NCBI GenBank assembly: GCA_004282745.1
Contig: SHMT01000007.1
Coordinates: 62,001 to 126,000 of the forward strand
Source: Candidatus Scalindua sp. SCAELEC01
GTDB taxonomy: Bacteria > Planctomycetota > Brocadiia > Brocadiales > Scalinduaceae
DNA: 64,000 nucleotides
Reading direction: 5' to 3'
Below are positions 45,325 to 52,983 of this stretch, piece after piece (the stretch's first letter is position 1; each line of letters opens with the position of its first letter). The notes beneath the pieces were generated by a model. That model did not search any database and was not told the origin of the DNA. It worked only from the letters and a program-made list of their open reading frames with translations. Both the position numbers and the translations under genes were made by a program.

Positions 45325-46491
45325 TCAAACCTCTTGGAGAGAATCCACAATGTTCATTCGTGACGCCCTTATGGCAGGGAGTATTCCGCCTATAAAACCC
45401 ATAAAGAGAGAGAACGACATAGATTTTATGACGATTCCCGGTGTAAGAGCAAAACTAAAAGCGAGTTCAGAAAATGTCTGAAAGTTCATTGTGGAAACGG
45501 TAATGAACTGAAGGAGTGAAGCGAACAGGAGACCTGCGCACCCTCCAAAAATACCAAGGATGAGAGACTCAAGAAGAAAAGCGAGGAGAATACTCCAACG
45601 CTGAAAACCAAGGGCACGCAAAGTACCAATTTCCGCAGTACGGTTTGCTACCGCCGCATACATCGTGACCATCGCCCCTACCACTGCACCGATAGAAAAA
45701 ATGAGAGTCAAGGATATGCCTAAGATACGTAAAAAAGTAGCCATCGTCTCGGACTGTTTTTTGTAATACGCTTTCTCCCGTATCGCATCTAAGGTCAATC
45801 GTGGGTCTTGTGCAATACGTTTTTTGAACTTCTTAAACAGAGAAGAGTCGCTCAATCGAAAAACGACAGAAGAGTAATCCATCCGTCGAAATGACTGCAT
45901 GAGCTGATCTGCGTCTCCCCAGATTTCGGAACTAAATCCCGTATCTCCCGCATCAAAGATACCAACGATGTGCCATGGTCGCATGGCAAAAAACAGAGTC
46001 TCCTGGAAACCTGCGTTTTGGAAACGCTTTGCCACACTGCGGCCAACCATGATTTCCGATGTGCCCAACCTGGGTACTCTTCCCGTCATGAGTCTTACCT
46101 GAGGCCGTAAAAGATACGACTCTTTCCCAATTCCGCGGATAACGACATTCGCAATACTGTCGCTCTCTCTTTTTTGCAGGGTAATAAGTACCAATAGCTC
46201 TTTCGCAAGGAGCCGTTGTCCATCATAACCAAAGGCAATTTCCGGTAAGGTTTCTACAATTGATGCCTGATGTCTATCAATGCTACTCTGCACCTCTGTC
46301 TCAGAAGACTTTCTGAGGATGACAACATTATCACTCGATCCTGTTTCAACGAGGGTCTTTTGAAGTCCTTCAGCGAGCATTATGATGGAGGCAAAGACGA
46401 AGACAACAAGGGCCATACCTAATGTTGTAAGTATCGTGGTAAAGCGCCTCGTTAAAAGATTACGCAGTCCATAAAAAAAGAGTAATCTCAC
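45325..46491 (-). CDS. ABC transporter permease, FtsX/MacB family (second)
   Basis: A 388-residue protein started by GTG directly after the previous stop, with GGAGG 12 nt upstream. It has an N-terminal helix (TTILTTLGMALVVFVFASI), a MacB-like periplasmic domain of about 200 residues and three C-terminal helices (the FtsX domain: GAVVGAMVTMYAAVANRTAEIGTLRALGF). The conserved EIGTLRALGF box contacts the ATPase. It pairs with the permease encoded just upstream. Confidence 0.9.
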   Translation of the reverse strand: MRLLFFYGLRNLLTRRFTTILTTLGMALVVFVFASIIMLAEGLQKTLVETGSSDNVVILRKSSETEVQSSIDRHQASIVETLPEIAFGYDGQRLLAKELLVLITLQKRESDSIANVVIRGIGKESYLLRPQVRLMTGRVPRLGTSEIMVGRSVAKRFQNAGFQETLFFAMRPWHIVGIFDAGDTGFSSEIWGDADQLMQSFRRMDYSSVVFRLSDSSLFKKFKKRIAQDPRLTLDAIREKAYYKKQSETMATFLRILGISLTLIFSIGAVVGAMVTMYAAVANRTAEIGTLRALGFQRWSILLAFLLESLILGIFGGCAGLLFASLLQFITVSTMNFQTFSELAFSFALTPGIVIKSMSFSLFMGFIGGILPAIRASRMNIVDSLQEV

Positions 46492-47646
46492 CTAACCAAT
46501 CCTCCCGAAACCTTCGGTGATTTTTACCGTAACAGCCCTATAGGTGGGGACTATACCAGCAAGTATGCCAACAATTACCGTAACTGCAAAGTCCAAACAC
46601 ATCGTTTGCCAGGTAATATTGAATACGGGAAAAAATCTACCAACTGCCGCTGAAAAAACCTTAGCTGCGGGATAGGTAAGGAGAATACCGGTAACTCCAC
46701 CGAGAACCGTTATCACCATGGATTCACCAATAATGAGGAAGGAGATCTGCCAGGCCCGAAAGCCGAGGGTCTTCAATACGGCAAACTCTCCAATCCTTTC
46801 CCGCACGGACATGCCCATCGTATTCGCCACTACCGCCAGGATAATAAAGATAACGACAAGCGATACGAGTTGAATCGCCTTAATAATAGTCTCACTCATC
46901 GCAACAAAGCCCAACTGAAATGCCTTCTCTGTTTCGGTACGGGTCTCGGCAAGGGAATTCTTAAAAACGGCATCGACCGTGTCTGAAATTCTCGCCGCCA
47001 TATAAGGTTTCTCTATGCAAATAATATAAAAACCAACCTGGTCTGATTCAACGGAATCTTTCTTTTTTAGTGACTCATTGAGATAGTCCCAGTGAAAAAG
47101 GAAGAGCGTTTCGTCTATATACTTATCAGATCCTTCATAGATGGCGCTGAGAACGAAGTCCCACCTGCCGGGAAAGATAGTGCCGGTAAGTGTTATTGTA
47201 TCTCCAACACTCCACCCAAATCGTTCTGCAAGTTTTCTCCCTGCCAGACACCCTTTTCTCTCTCTCACAAAACTCATCCGTTGGTCATCGGGGATCACAT
47301 ACTCAGGATAGAGGTCCAGATAGCTCTCTGGTTCGACTGCAAAATTGGCAAAGAAATTCTTCTCTTCGATATAGATCCCACCGAACCAGTTCCCATATGA
47401 GACATTCTGTACCCCTTCAACATGATGAATAGTGTCTCTATACGCAAGGGGTAGTGGAAAGATCAGTGAAATAGAATTCCTGGTTATCAGTCGAGTTGCA
47501 GAAGAGGCACTTACACCAGCGTACCAGGCATCGATTACGGTGTGAAGCAATCCAAAAGCGAGAATAGCGATGGCCATCCCACTCACGGTCAAAAAGGTAC
47601 GGAGCTTGTGCCGGAATGCATTTCTATACAGTATCTTAAAGATCAT
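46492..47646 (-). CDS. ABC transporter permease, FtsX/MacB family (first)
   Basis: About 384 residues from the ATG at 47646; a GTG at 47658 is possible. N-terminal helix FLTVSGMAIAILAFGLLH, a large periplasmic loop, then three helices with GMSVRERIGEFAVLKTLGF, the FtsX coupling box. It overlaps the end of the ATPase gene by 11 bp. The two permeases are probably a heterodimer. Confidence 0.9.
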   Translation of the reverse strand: MIFKILYRNAFRHKLRTFLTVSGMAIAILAFGLLHTVIDAWYAGVSASSATRLITRNSISLIFPLPLAYRDTIHHVEGVQNVSYGNWFGGIYIEEKNFFANFAVEPESYLDLYPEYVIPDDQRMSFVRERKGCLAGRKLAERFGWSVGDTITLTGTIFPGRWDFVLSAIYEGSDKYIDETLFLFHWDYLNESLKKKDSVESDQVGFYIICIEKPYMAARISDTVDAVFKNSLAETRTETEKAFQLGFVAMSETIIKAIQLVSLVVIFIILAVVANTMGMSVRERIGEFAVLKTLGFRAWQISFLIIGESMVITVLGGVTGILLTYPAAKVFSAAVGRFFPVFNITWQTMCLDFAVTVIVGILAGIVPTYRAVTVKITEGFGRIG

Positions 47647-48325
47647 GACTGAGGACACCTTTGTCGAGATGTTCTATAGAGTGTGCCCATTTCCCCGCCC
47701 AAGGGTCATGGGTAACCATAATAATAGTCTTGCCTAGGTCACGATTCAGACGACTCATGAGCTCAAGAACATTCTCCGCAGCTCTCCTGTCAAGATCTCC
47801 TGTCGGTTCATCAGCAACTATAATGGTCGGATCAGTAACGACTGCTCTGGCAATAGCGACCCGTTGTTGTTGCCCTCCGGAGAGTTGATGTGGGTAGTGA
47901 CCGGTGCGTTCCTCCATATGTACAACGCGCAGGGCGGTTGCCACATGTTCCCTGCGTTCCTGCTTGGAAAGCCCGGTCAAAAGGAGTGGAAGTTCCACAT
48001 TCTCAAAAGCGGTGAGTACGGGAATGAGATTGTAGAACTGAAAAATAAAACCTACGTTAATTAAGCGCCAGCGTGAAAGATCAGATTCTGAAAGTGTCGC
48101 AATATCCACCCCCCCTATCTCTATGGTCCCCCGGTCCACCGTGTCCAATCCCGCGATGAGATTGAGAAGCGTACTCTTCCCTGAGCCTGAAGGCCCCATA
48201 AGTGCGAGAAATGTTCCACTCTCAATTTCAAGCGTGATATCTTCAAGGACCCGTATCGTTTGGTTTCCTCTCTGATATGACTTGCTTACGTTATGAATAG
48301 ATACAATCACTTCTCTATTTTTCAC
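47636..48325 (-). CDS. ABC transporter ATPase, MacB/LolD type
   Basis: A 229-residue ATP-binding subunit. Walker A GPSGSGKSTL at about residues 40-49, the MacB/LolD Q-loop region FIFQFYNLIPVLTAFENVELP, signature LSGGQQQRVAIARA, and Walker B IIVADEPTGDLD. It starts at GTG 48325. The operon adaptor-ATPase-permease-permease is that of macrolide/lipoprotein-type exporters. Confidence 0.93.
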   Translation of the reverse strand: MKNREVIVSIHNVSKSYQRGNQTIRVLEDITLEIESGTFLALMGPSGSGKSTLLNLIAGLDTVDRGTIEIGGVDIATLSESDLSRWRLINVGFIFQFYNLIPVLTAFENVELPLLLTGLSKQERREHVATALRVVHMEERTGHYPHQLSGGQQQRVAIARAVVTDPTIIVADEPTGDLDRRAAENVLELMSRLNRDLGKTIIMVTHDPWAGKWAHSIEHLDKGVLSHDL

Positions 48326-48330
48326 GGACC

Positions 48331-49548
48331 CTACTCTTCACTGATCTTTATCTTTTTCCCCTCTTTTATCTTTCTCTGTGGTGAGAGTATTACCCTCTCC
48401 CCCTCTTCAAGACCGGAGAGAATTTCAACCATACTATCGAGTTTTTTTCCTGTCTCAATCCTCTTTACCTTGGCACGATTATTCTCTACAACATAGACAA
48501 TATCCTGCCCATTCTCTCTGGTGATAACTGAGATGGGCAAAGCCTTCAGTGGTTTTTGCTCTTCCTGCGTAATCTCACGCTTGAGAAATGCCACCTTGGC
48601 ACTCATTTCGGGGATGACGCGGGAGTCTTTGTCGATAAAGGCTATCTTAACCTGTACCGATGCCTTGCTCCGGTCCGCCGTGGGTACAACCATATGTACC
48701 TTTCCACGATACCGATCATTAGGTAATGCATCTAACCGAATTTCACAATGTTGTCCCGCTCTGACCTGTTCTATGTTAGATTCTGAAACATCAACCTCGA
48801 CTTGCAGAGAATCCATATCCGCTATGGTTACTACCGAGGCTCGAACATTGGCCGCCGCCCCCACAGGCGTTATAATATCACCAATATCGGCATTTTTGGT
48901 AAGCACAACCGCATCAAACGGTGCCCGGATAAACGTATATTCAAGACTCACCTCAGCCTCCCTTAATGTGGCTTCGGCTGCCTTTGAAACTGCCTGCTTG
49001 GCATATACCGCCGCAACAGCACTCTTATACCTCGCCTCAGCAACATCATAATCGGATGATGAGACAATTTTATCCTCTAATAACTCTTTGGTTCGGTTAA
49101 AGGCCAGAGTCGCTTCGGTCAGCTCTGCTTCGGTCAGTTCCCGCTCAAAACGGGCAACTTCGATATTTGCCTCTGCCTTGTCAATGGCTGCGAGAATGTC
49201 CCTGTTTTCCAAGGTGGCAATGATCTCCCCCTTTTTCACACTATTTCCCTCTTCCACAAAGAGCTCAACAAGCCAGCTCGTGATCTTTGAGGAGACGGCT
49301 GACTTTCGTTGGGCCGCAACATATCCACTCGCATTCATAAGGGTAAATGTCTGAGAAGGATAGATTGTTGTCACATAGGTAACCTCTACCTTTATCGCAG
49401 GCTTTAAAATACCGGCTGCATAGAAAACGCCACCACTCGCACAAATGGCTGATACGATAAGTATGCTAAAAAATCTTTTCCGGCTCTTATGCTGTGCCTG
49501 GTATTTTGTCTTCTCAATACGAAGCTTTGAAAGATCATCACCTTCCAT
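48331..49548 (-). CDS. Periplasmic adaptor (HlyD/MacA family)
   Basis: A 405-residue protein with an N-terminal membrane anchor (FFSILIVSAICASGGVFYAAG, residues 26-46). The lipoyl half EGNSVKKGEIIATLENRDI, a long alpha-hairpin coiled coil (IDKAEANIEVARFERELTEAE) and the second lipoyl half RAPFDAVVLTKNADIGDIITP follow, then a beta-barrel. It bridges the inner-membrane transporter to an outer-membrane channel, which is not encoded here. Confidence 0.92.
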   Translation of the reverse strand: MEGDDLSKLRIEKTKYQAQHKSRKRFFSILIVSAICASGGVFYAAGILKPAIKVEVTYVTTIYPSQTFTLMNASGYVAAQRKSAVSSKITSWLVELFVEEGNSVKKGEIIATLENRDILAAIDKAEANIEVARFERELTEAELTEATLAFNRTKELLEDKIVSSSDYDVAEARYKSAVAAVYAKQAVSKAAEATLREAEVSLEYTFIRAPFDAVVLTKNADIGDIITPVGAAANVRASVVTIADMDSLQVEVDVSESNIEQVRAGQHCEIRLDALPNDRYRGKVHMVVPTADRSKASVQVKIAFIDKDSRVIPEMSAKVAFLKREITQEEQKPLKALPISVITRENGQDIVYVVENNRAKVKRIETGKKLDSMVEILSGLEEGERVILSPQRKIKEGKKIKISEE

Positions 49549-49577
49549 GAATAAACGCCCCTACTCTTTGCAGATTA

Positions 49578-49793
49578 TTATCCTTTAACTTGAATACCTC
49601 TCTTTTTAAAATCATCAAGAACCCCCTTTAATTGAGCCTCCGCACAATCTTCAATATGGTATACATTTTGTATACCGTCCGTGAAGAGCAATATTAATCG
49701 TCCCTCTTCATCCAAGGAGGCCTTCTGAATATAATCACTTGAAAGCCAAGGCTTGATAATTTCCATAAAATCAGGCAAACTGCACGTATTCAT
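49578..49793 (-). CDS. Small protein of unknown function
   Basis: About 71 residues from the ATG at 49793, with AAGGAG 7 nt upstream; the frame extends to 49844 but that start has no ribosome site. The sequence contains SLPDFMEIIKPWLSSDYIQ, then GRLILLFTDGIQNVYHIEDC and VLDDFKKRGIQV. It has a mixed alpha/beta composition and no signal or membrane segment. It lies 29 bp before the adaptor gene and is probably in the same operon. I do not recognise a family. Confidence 0.6.
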   Translation of the reverse strand: MNTCSLPDFMEIIKPWLSSDYIQKASLDEEGRLILLFTDGIQNVYHIEDCAEAQLKGVLDDFKKRGIQVKG

Positions 49794-49957
49794 AAAACCG
49801 CTCCTTCCTAGTTTTCGTTCAACTTTAGGGTTTTCGTAAAACAATTTACTTATTTATTTTTCTAGAATAACAGGATAGACATGATTTGCATCCTGATTAT
49901 CTTGCAAATTCTGCCTAGAAGATTACTGAAAATAGAATCCCCTATACAATCGGTATA

Positions 49958-50698
49958 TTAATACCCACCCGATTCAATCCCCTGCGTCTTCTCAAGCAAA
50001 TCAACAATGATAGTGAATTCGTTAGACAAAAACCAGTCCTTAAGAAATGTTTTTCTGGCATAGTCTTGCATATCACTGACGGTCTTTTCCCAATCTGTTC
50101 TCGATTTGCGTTCAAGAAGTATCCGCGCCGCATCGTGGCAAACCAGGCATTTGGTCACCATGATCTCAGCCGCATGATCATCTCGTATCAACCCGCCTCT
50201 CTCAGCAAGATAATCAGTGAGGATGGGGATGTCTTCATCAAGGAATGAGGATGGTGACTTCTTTTGCATCCTCAACACCGTTTTCTTCCAATCGTTCCTT
50301 GTTTTTCTTGCCAGAACTATCCGGTCAGGAGAGTGACACTCAGTACACCTGTCAATAAAGAGTAATTTGGCATCATCATACCTTTTCTTATGAGGAAAGC
50401 TACCCACAACGTCCTCTCTCGTATTTACTATTTCCCCAACTATCTGCTCCCCCTCTTCAGGCGTAATCCAGAGTGGGCTCTTCTCTCTCATTCGATCGAC
50501 ACAAGCGCGCCACTCATCAGGGGTCTTTGGGTCAGCAAAAACACGTCCAAGAGTATGGCATTTCGAACATTTACTTTCATATAAAAATTGCCTTTTCGTA
50601 ACAGGCAAAACTTTTTCCGTTTCCTGTTCCTCTGCTTGTGACTGAGAGAGAAGCAGATAGATAAGGAGCATAACTCCTGACAGTAGTACATATCTCAT
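49958..50698 (-). CDS. Exported triheme c-type cytochrome
   Basis: A 246-residue protein with a signal peptide (MRYVLLSGVMLLIYLLLSQSQA). It has three heme-binding CxxCH motifs: CSKCH near residue 44, CTECH near 118 and CLVCH near 186. Each is embedded in a repeated unit of about 70 residues (DxxW..xVxxMxxKSPxxx), so the protein seems to have arisen by triplication. The repeats resemble multi-heme PSCyt-type domains found in planctomycetes. It acts in the periplasm or the anammoxosome-type compartment as an electron carrier. A MITE-like element ends 20 bp upstream of its start and may carry or replace its promoter. Confidence 0.85.
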   Translation of the reverse strand: MRYVLLSGVMLLIYLLLSQSQAEEQETEKVLPVTKRQFLYESKCSKCHTLGRVFADPKTPDEWRACVDRMREKSPLWITPEEGEQIVGEIVNTREDVVGSFPHKKRYDDAKLLFIDRCTECHSPDRIVLARKTRNDWKKTVLRMQKKSPSSFLDEDIPILTDYLAERGGLIRDDHAAEIMVTKCLVCHDAARILLERKSRTDWEKTVSDMQDYARKTFLKDWFLSNEFTIIVDLLEKTQGIESGGY

Positions 50699-50720
50699 AC
50701 ATTTTTTTCCTTTTTACCTT

Positions 50721-50933
50721 AAGGGCCCAGGAAAGAATAACTTGTTGTTTTATCGCCCGTCCGAACGGCATGGGCCGGGCGGGCGCTCAGTTTTAGGTCA
50801 GATTTGGTCGATCTGATCGAGCAGGACCACAGGCGTAGCCTGAGCTACAGCGAGGATACTGCGAGTGAAGAGCGGCCGAAGGTGGCCTGAAAATGAGATG
50901 CGAGAACTACAAGTTATTCTTTCCTGGGTCCTA
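50721..50933. mobile_element. MITE-like element with AGGGCCCAGGAAAGAATAACTTGT ends
   Basis: Left end AGGGCCCAGGAAAGAATAAC and right end GTTATTCTTTCCTGGGTCCT are inverted copies over about 24 bases, with a few mismatches. The 213-bp element is GC-rich inside (CGGGCGGGCG) with no long open frame. It overlaps the 3' end of the glutathione peroxidase gene. Confidence 0.75.
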
Positions 50934-51426
50934 AGCCTAATATTTCTTCAATTCTCCTTGTCACCTTTTTGCTGTTTGGTTTGGTTATTGGCGCAAAGCG
51001 ATCAACAACGTTACCCTCACGATCAAGGAGAAATTTCGTAAAGTTCCACTTTATTGTACCAAAAAAACTAGGATTTGTTTCTCTCTCTGTGAGAAATTTA
51101 TAGACGTGCGATATATCACCCCCTTTAACAGAGATTTTTGAAAAGAGTGGAAATGAGACATGGTAATGGAGAGAGCAGAACTGTTTTATATCACTATCTG
51201 TTCCCGGTTCTTGGTGTAAAAAATTGTTTGCCGGAAAACCGAGGATGAGAAAACCGTGCTCTCTATATTTTTCATACAACTCTTGAAGGCCCTTGTATTG
51301 AGATGTAAATCCACACTTACTTGCAACGTTTACGATGAAGAGCACTCTCCCCTTGTATGTATCGAAATGTACCGGTTTACCCTCTATGTCATTCATAGTA
51401 AATTCATAAATCAATCTCTCTTTCAT
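50914..51426 (-). CDS. Glutathione peroxidase family protein
   Basis: About 170 residues from the ATG at 51426 (GGAGG upstream); the ORF also has an ATG at 51450. Catalytic residues are present: NVASKCGFTSQY has Cys instead of selenocysteine, the Gln equivalent lies in FPANNFLHQEPG (with N where a Q is usual), and KWNFTKFL has the Trp-Asn pair. It reduces peroxides with thioredoxin or glutathione. The last residues GPRKE and the stop are encoded by the right end of the MITE-like element, so the native C-terminus was replaced. Confidence 0.88.
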   Translation of the reverse strand: MKERLIYEFTMNDIEGKPVHFDTYKGRVLFIVNVASKCGFTSQYKGLQELYEKYREHGFLILGFPANNFLHQEPGTDSDIKQFCSLHYHVSFPLFSKISVKGGDISHVYKFLTERETNPSFFGTIKWNFTKFLLDREGNVVDRFAPITKPNSKKVTRRIEEILGLGPRKE

Positions 51427-51454
51427 CTCACTTCCTCCGGAATTCTTCAAAATT

Positions 51455-51586
51455 CTATCCCCTCATCTCTCTCTTCAACATTTTCTCTCTTTCCTCAAAC
51501 CGTGATTCATACGCATAACAGATGAACTCTTTTTCACCAGCCCGATCGAGGCTGTTGAGATTACAGACAATTTGTTTTATACTCAT
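51455..51586 (-). CDS. Possible small ORF before the glutathione peroxidase gene
   Basis: A 43-codon frame from the ATG at 51586 (MSIKQIVCNLNSLDRAGEKE then CYAYESRFEEREKM). A longer form from 51664 would start inside a MITE-like repeat. The sequence is compatible with a small helical protein, but no family was recognised and the start sits on the element boundary. Confidence 0.25.
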   Translation of the reverse strand: MSIKQIVCNLNSLDRAGEKEFICYAYESRFEEREKMLKREMRG

Positions 51587-51765
51587 CTCATAATGGTTTT
51601 CGGAGAAAATCCGAGATAAAATTGAGCGAGTAAAGTCCTCGGCGTCCGGGGATACCTTCACCAAGATTTGGTTTCCAGCCCCGCCCAGCCCGTCAACCGT
51701 TCTCCAGCCCGACTCTCTTTCTAGCGGAGACGGGTAAAATCGAAAACCAAATCGGTTTTAGTATA
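51578..51765 (-). repeat. MITE-like element, TATACT-ended family, copy 3
   Basis: Runs TATACTCATCTCATAATGG to CAAATCGGTTTTAGTATA, the reverse orientation of copies 1 and 2, with a GC-rich centre (CCCGCCCAGCCCGTC) as in copy 1. Confidence 0.75.
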
Positions 51766-51865
51766 ACCCCAGCTCAACCCACATGCGCAACATACAAGAT
51801 ATCTTATCTTTTTGTTAAACTCCTGTTACTTCTCGCACATTTACATTTTGGTGGTCATGAAACCG

Positions 51866-52207
51866 TTACAAACTTACAAGTTCTCTTAACGCGTCGTTCA
51901 ATGAAGTATTATCACAGGGACTCAGTTTGCCGAGTTTTCTAAGCACCAAGACCTTCTCAATTGTTGATATGGCAGGTTTAAATGTAGATGGTTTTAACAA
52001 ACCGGCATTTTGCCAATTAACAATAATACTTTCACCAACACCAATGATTTGTTCTTTTTGGGTAGTAATTGCCATAATAATTATGTCCAGAGAAATATTA
52101 TTATAATTATTTGAACTAATAATTACGGCTGGACGTTTTTTTGTTGTGGACTGATCACTAAAAGGAAATGGCACAAGTATAACGTCACCTCGTTCATAAT
52201 TTATCAT
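51866..52207 (-). CDS. MazF/PemK-type toxin
   Basis: About 113 residues from the ATG at 52207. The N-terminus YERGDVILVPFPFSDQS and KKRPAVIISSN are diagnostic of the PemK/MazF endoribonuclease fold, with the conserved Arg and Ser/Thr of the active site downstream (IMAITTQ). Starts at 52243 are possible but would overlap the antitoxin gene further. It cleaves mRNA when free of its antitoxin, which is encoded immediately upstream and overlaps it by 14 bp. Confidence 0.9.
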   Translation of the reverse strand: MINYERGDVILVPFPFSDQSTTKKRPAVIISSNNYNNISLDIIIMAITTQKEQIIGVGESIIVNWQNAGLLKPSTFKPAISTIEKVLVLRKLGKLSPCDNTSLNDALRELVSL

Positions 52208-52391
52208 AAGCGCTATCCTCTTCGTTATCCCAAATTTTTTCAAATGAAGTTTCAGACATTTTTTGGGAGGCTTTGGTAAGCAATTCTCTCTCCTTTTTTG
52301 TCTCTAAAAATCTGACGAAGTCGTATATTTCAATGAGCATACTCTCAGGAAGTTTATCAATTTCTTTCTTTATCATCTCTTTAACAGTCAT
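52194..52391 (-). CDS. Antitoxin paired with the MazF-type toxin
   Basis: A 65-residue protein with DUF2281-like character: MTVKEMIKKEIDKLPESML followed by DFVRFLETKKERELL and an acidic C-terminus. Such short helical antitoxins bind their partner through the C-terminal half. Gene order (antitoxin first, overlapping) is the usual one. Confidence 0.85.
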   Translation of the reverse strand: MTVKEMIKKEIDKLPESMLIEIYDFVRFLETKKERELLTKASQKMSETSFEKIWDNEEDSAYDKL

Positions 52392-52983
52392 TCTTTATAT
52401 CCTCCATTCTTACACAACTATAAAAATATTACGCATTTTGTGCATTCCTATTTAAAATAAAATCTTCCTTGACCGTCACAGACTTTTTTTTAGACGCGGG
52501 AGACAATGCGTGTAACAATGTTCTCCTAATTCTACACATAACCATCGTCTTCCCATTTTGTGAGCGACTGCTCCTGTTGTACCAGAACCTGAGAATCCTT
52601 TAGATAATACGTGCGAAAATGGGCGAAAATAAACTTATTTTTTCACAAAACATTCTAACTCCAATAAGGAACATATTTTGCGTCTCATCTCGATTCCATT
52701 ACTCCAATCTTCTTAATTAATCCTCCTTCAATTGTCGCATTGATCACTCGTGTTATCTCAGCCCCTTTGGATTCTTCAATCCGAACCTTTCGCGTAAGCT
52801 TCTATTCGTCATATTCTTACGCTGAACATATTACAAACAAGCATGCAGGTAACAAGCACGAACTCGGTCTTGTCAATCGAAGATTTAACCCATTTCCGAA
52901 GCTACTCCTTGTCTGCGTATAAACTTATGCATGTAGGCATATAATATTCTCACAGGTTTTTTTACAATCACTTTTATACTGTC
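52392..52983. other. Intergenic stretch before the restriction locus
   Basis: About 590 bp. On the minus strand between 52803 and 52686 a short frame reads RKVRIEESKGAEITRVINAT followed by EGGLIKKIGV, which may be a gene remnant, but it has no start and is interrupted. Nothing else is recognisable. Confidence 0.35.
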
